Assembly: GCA_958444395.1 (NCBI GenBank)
Contig: CAUCOL010000145.1
Coordinates: 1-5,408, forward strand
Direction: 5' to 3'
DNA length: 5,408 nt
Source of the DNA: an uncultured Lachnospiraceae bacterium
GTDB lineage: Bacteria; Bacillota; Clostridia; Lachnospirales; Lachnospiraceae
The stretch's first letter is position 1; every line of letters begins with the position of its first letter. The translations under genes and the position numbers were made by a program. Shown here one piece after another: positions 5,349 to 5,408 of the stretch. Below the pieces are notes generated by a model that was not told where the DNA came from, did no database searches, and saw only the letters and a list, made by a program, of their open reading frames with translations.

Positions 5349-5408
5349 CTTTAATACCCTCCTTTCCAAATGGAACAGGAATTGTGATCTTTTCAATCAA
5401 TGGTACTA
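5338..5408 (-). CDS. rnfD: RnfD, C-terminal end (partial, cut by the window edge)
   Basis: The minus-strand frame entering from the right edge gives 22 residues, VPLIEKITIPVPFGKEGIKD followed by GK, and stops at TAA (5340-5338). The PLI-(D/E)-(R/K)-x-T-x-P-x-x-FG pattern matches the usual C-terminus of RnfD, the membrane subunit that carries a second covalent FMN. Its position just before rnfG fits the standard rnfCDGEAB order. The stop codon lies inside rnfG (11-bp overlap), so the two are probably translationally coupled. Too short for more than family assignment, and context contributes much of the confidence. Confidence 0.82.
   Translation of the reverse strand, partial: VPLIEKITIPVPFGKEGIKDGK

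Overview
The window looks like chromosomal DNA of an anaerobic Firmicute, most likely a Clostridia/Lachnospiraceae-type gut bacterium. The evidence is the moderate GC content, strong AGGAGG-type ribosome binding sites, a textbook sigma-A promoter, a clostridial-type cysteine-rich RnfB, and the gene order rnf(D)-G-E-A-B. This placement is inferred from protein character and not from any database match.

Left part, plus strand (1-1067): a gene-free leader of about 300 bases precedes bioY, the substrate-binding membrane subunit of an ECF-type biotin transporter. bioY has its own sigma-A promoter (-35 TTGACA, 17-bp spacer, -10 TATGAT). An imperfect inverted repeat that resembles a BirA (biotin repressor) operator overlaps the -35 box. 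An intrinsic terminator lies about 110 bp after the stop codon.

Middle, plus strand (1068-2200): a short non-coding stretch with three consecutive small hairpins, the last followed by a T-run, leads to a second promoter. That promoter drives a 308-residue protein with three S1-type RNA-binding domains. Its short leader can form a pseudoknot just upstream of the ribosome binding site, which is a possible autoregulatory element.

Right part, minus strand (2332-5408): the 3' two-thirds of an rnf operon, read right to left. It holds the last 22 codons of rnfD (cut by the window edge), then complete rnfG, rnfE, rnfA and rnfB. A strong bidirectional terminator separates it from the convergent S1 gene. 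The complex couples ferredoxin:NAD+ oxidoreduction to Na+ or H+ transport. The RnfA/RnfE pair carries the four cysteines expected to hold the intramembrane [2Fe-2S] cluster, RnfG carries the SGAT flavinylation site, and RnfB carries many [4Fe-4S] ligands. rnfC and the rnf promoter lie beyond the right edge.

Most of the window is ordinary. The points most worth a second look are the BirA-like operator on bioY, the pseudoknot leader of the S1 gene, the extra four-cysteine plus Ala/Lys-repeat tail on RnfE, the multi-hairpin intergenic element at 1084-1158, and the ambiguous non-ATG start of rnfA.
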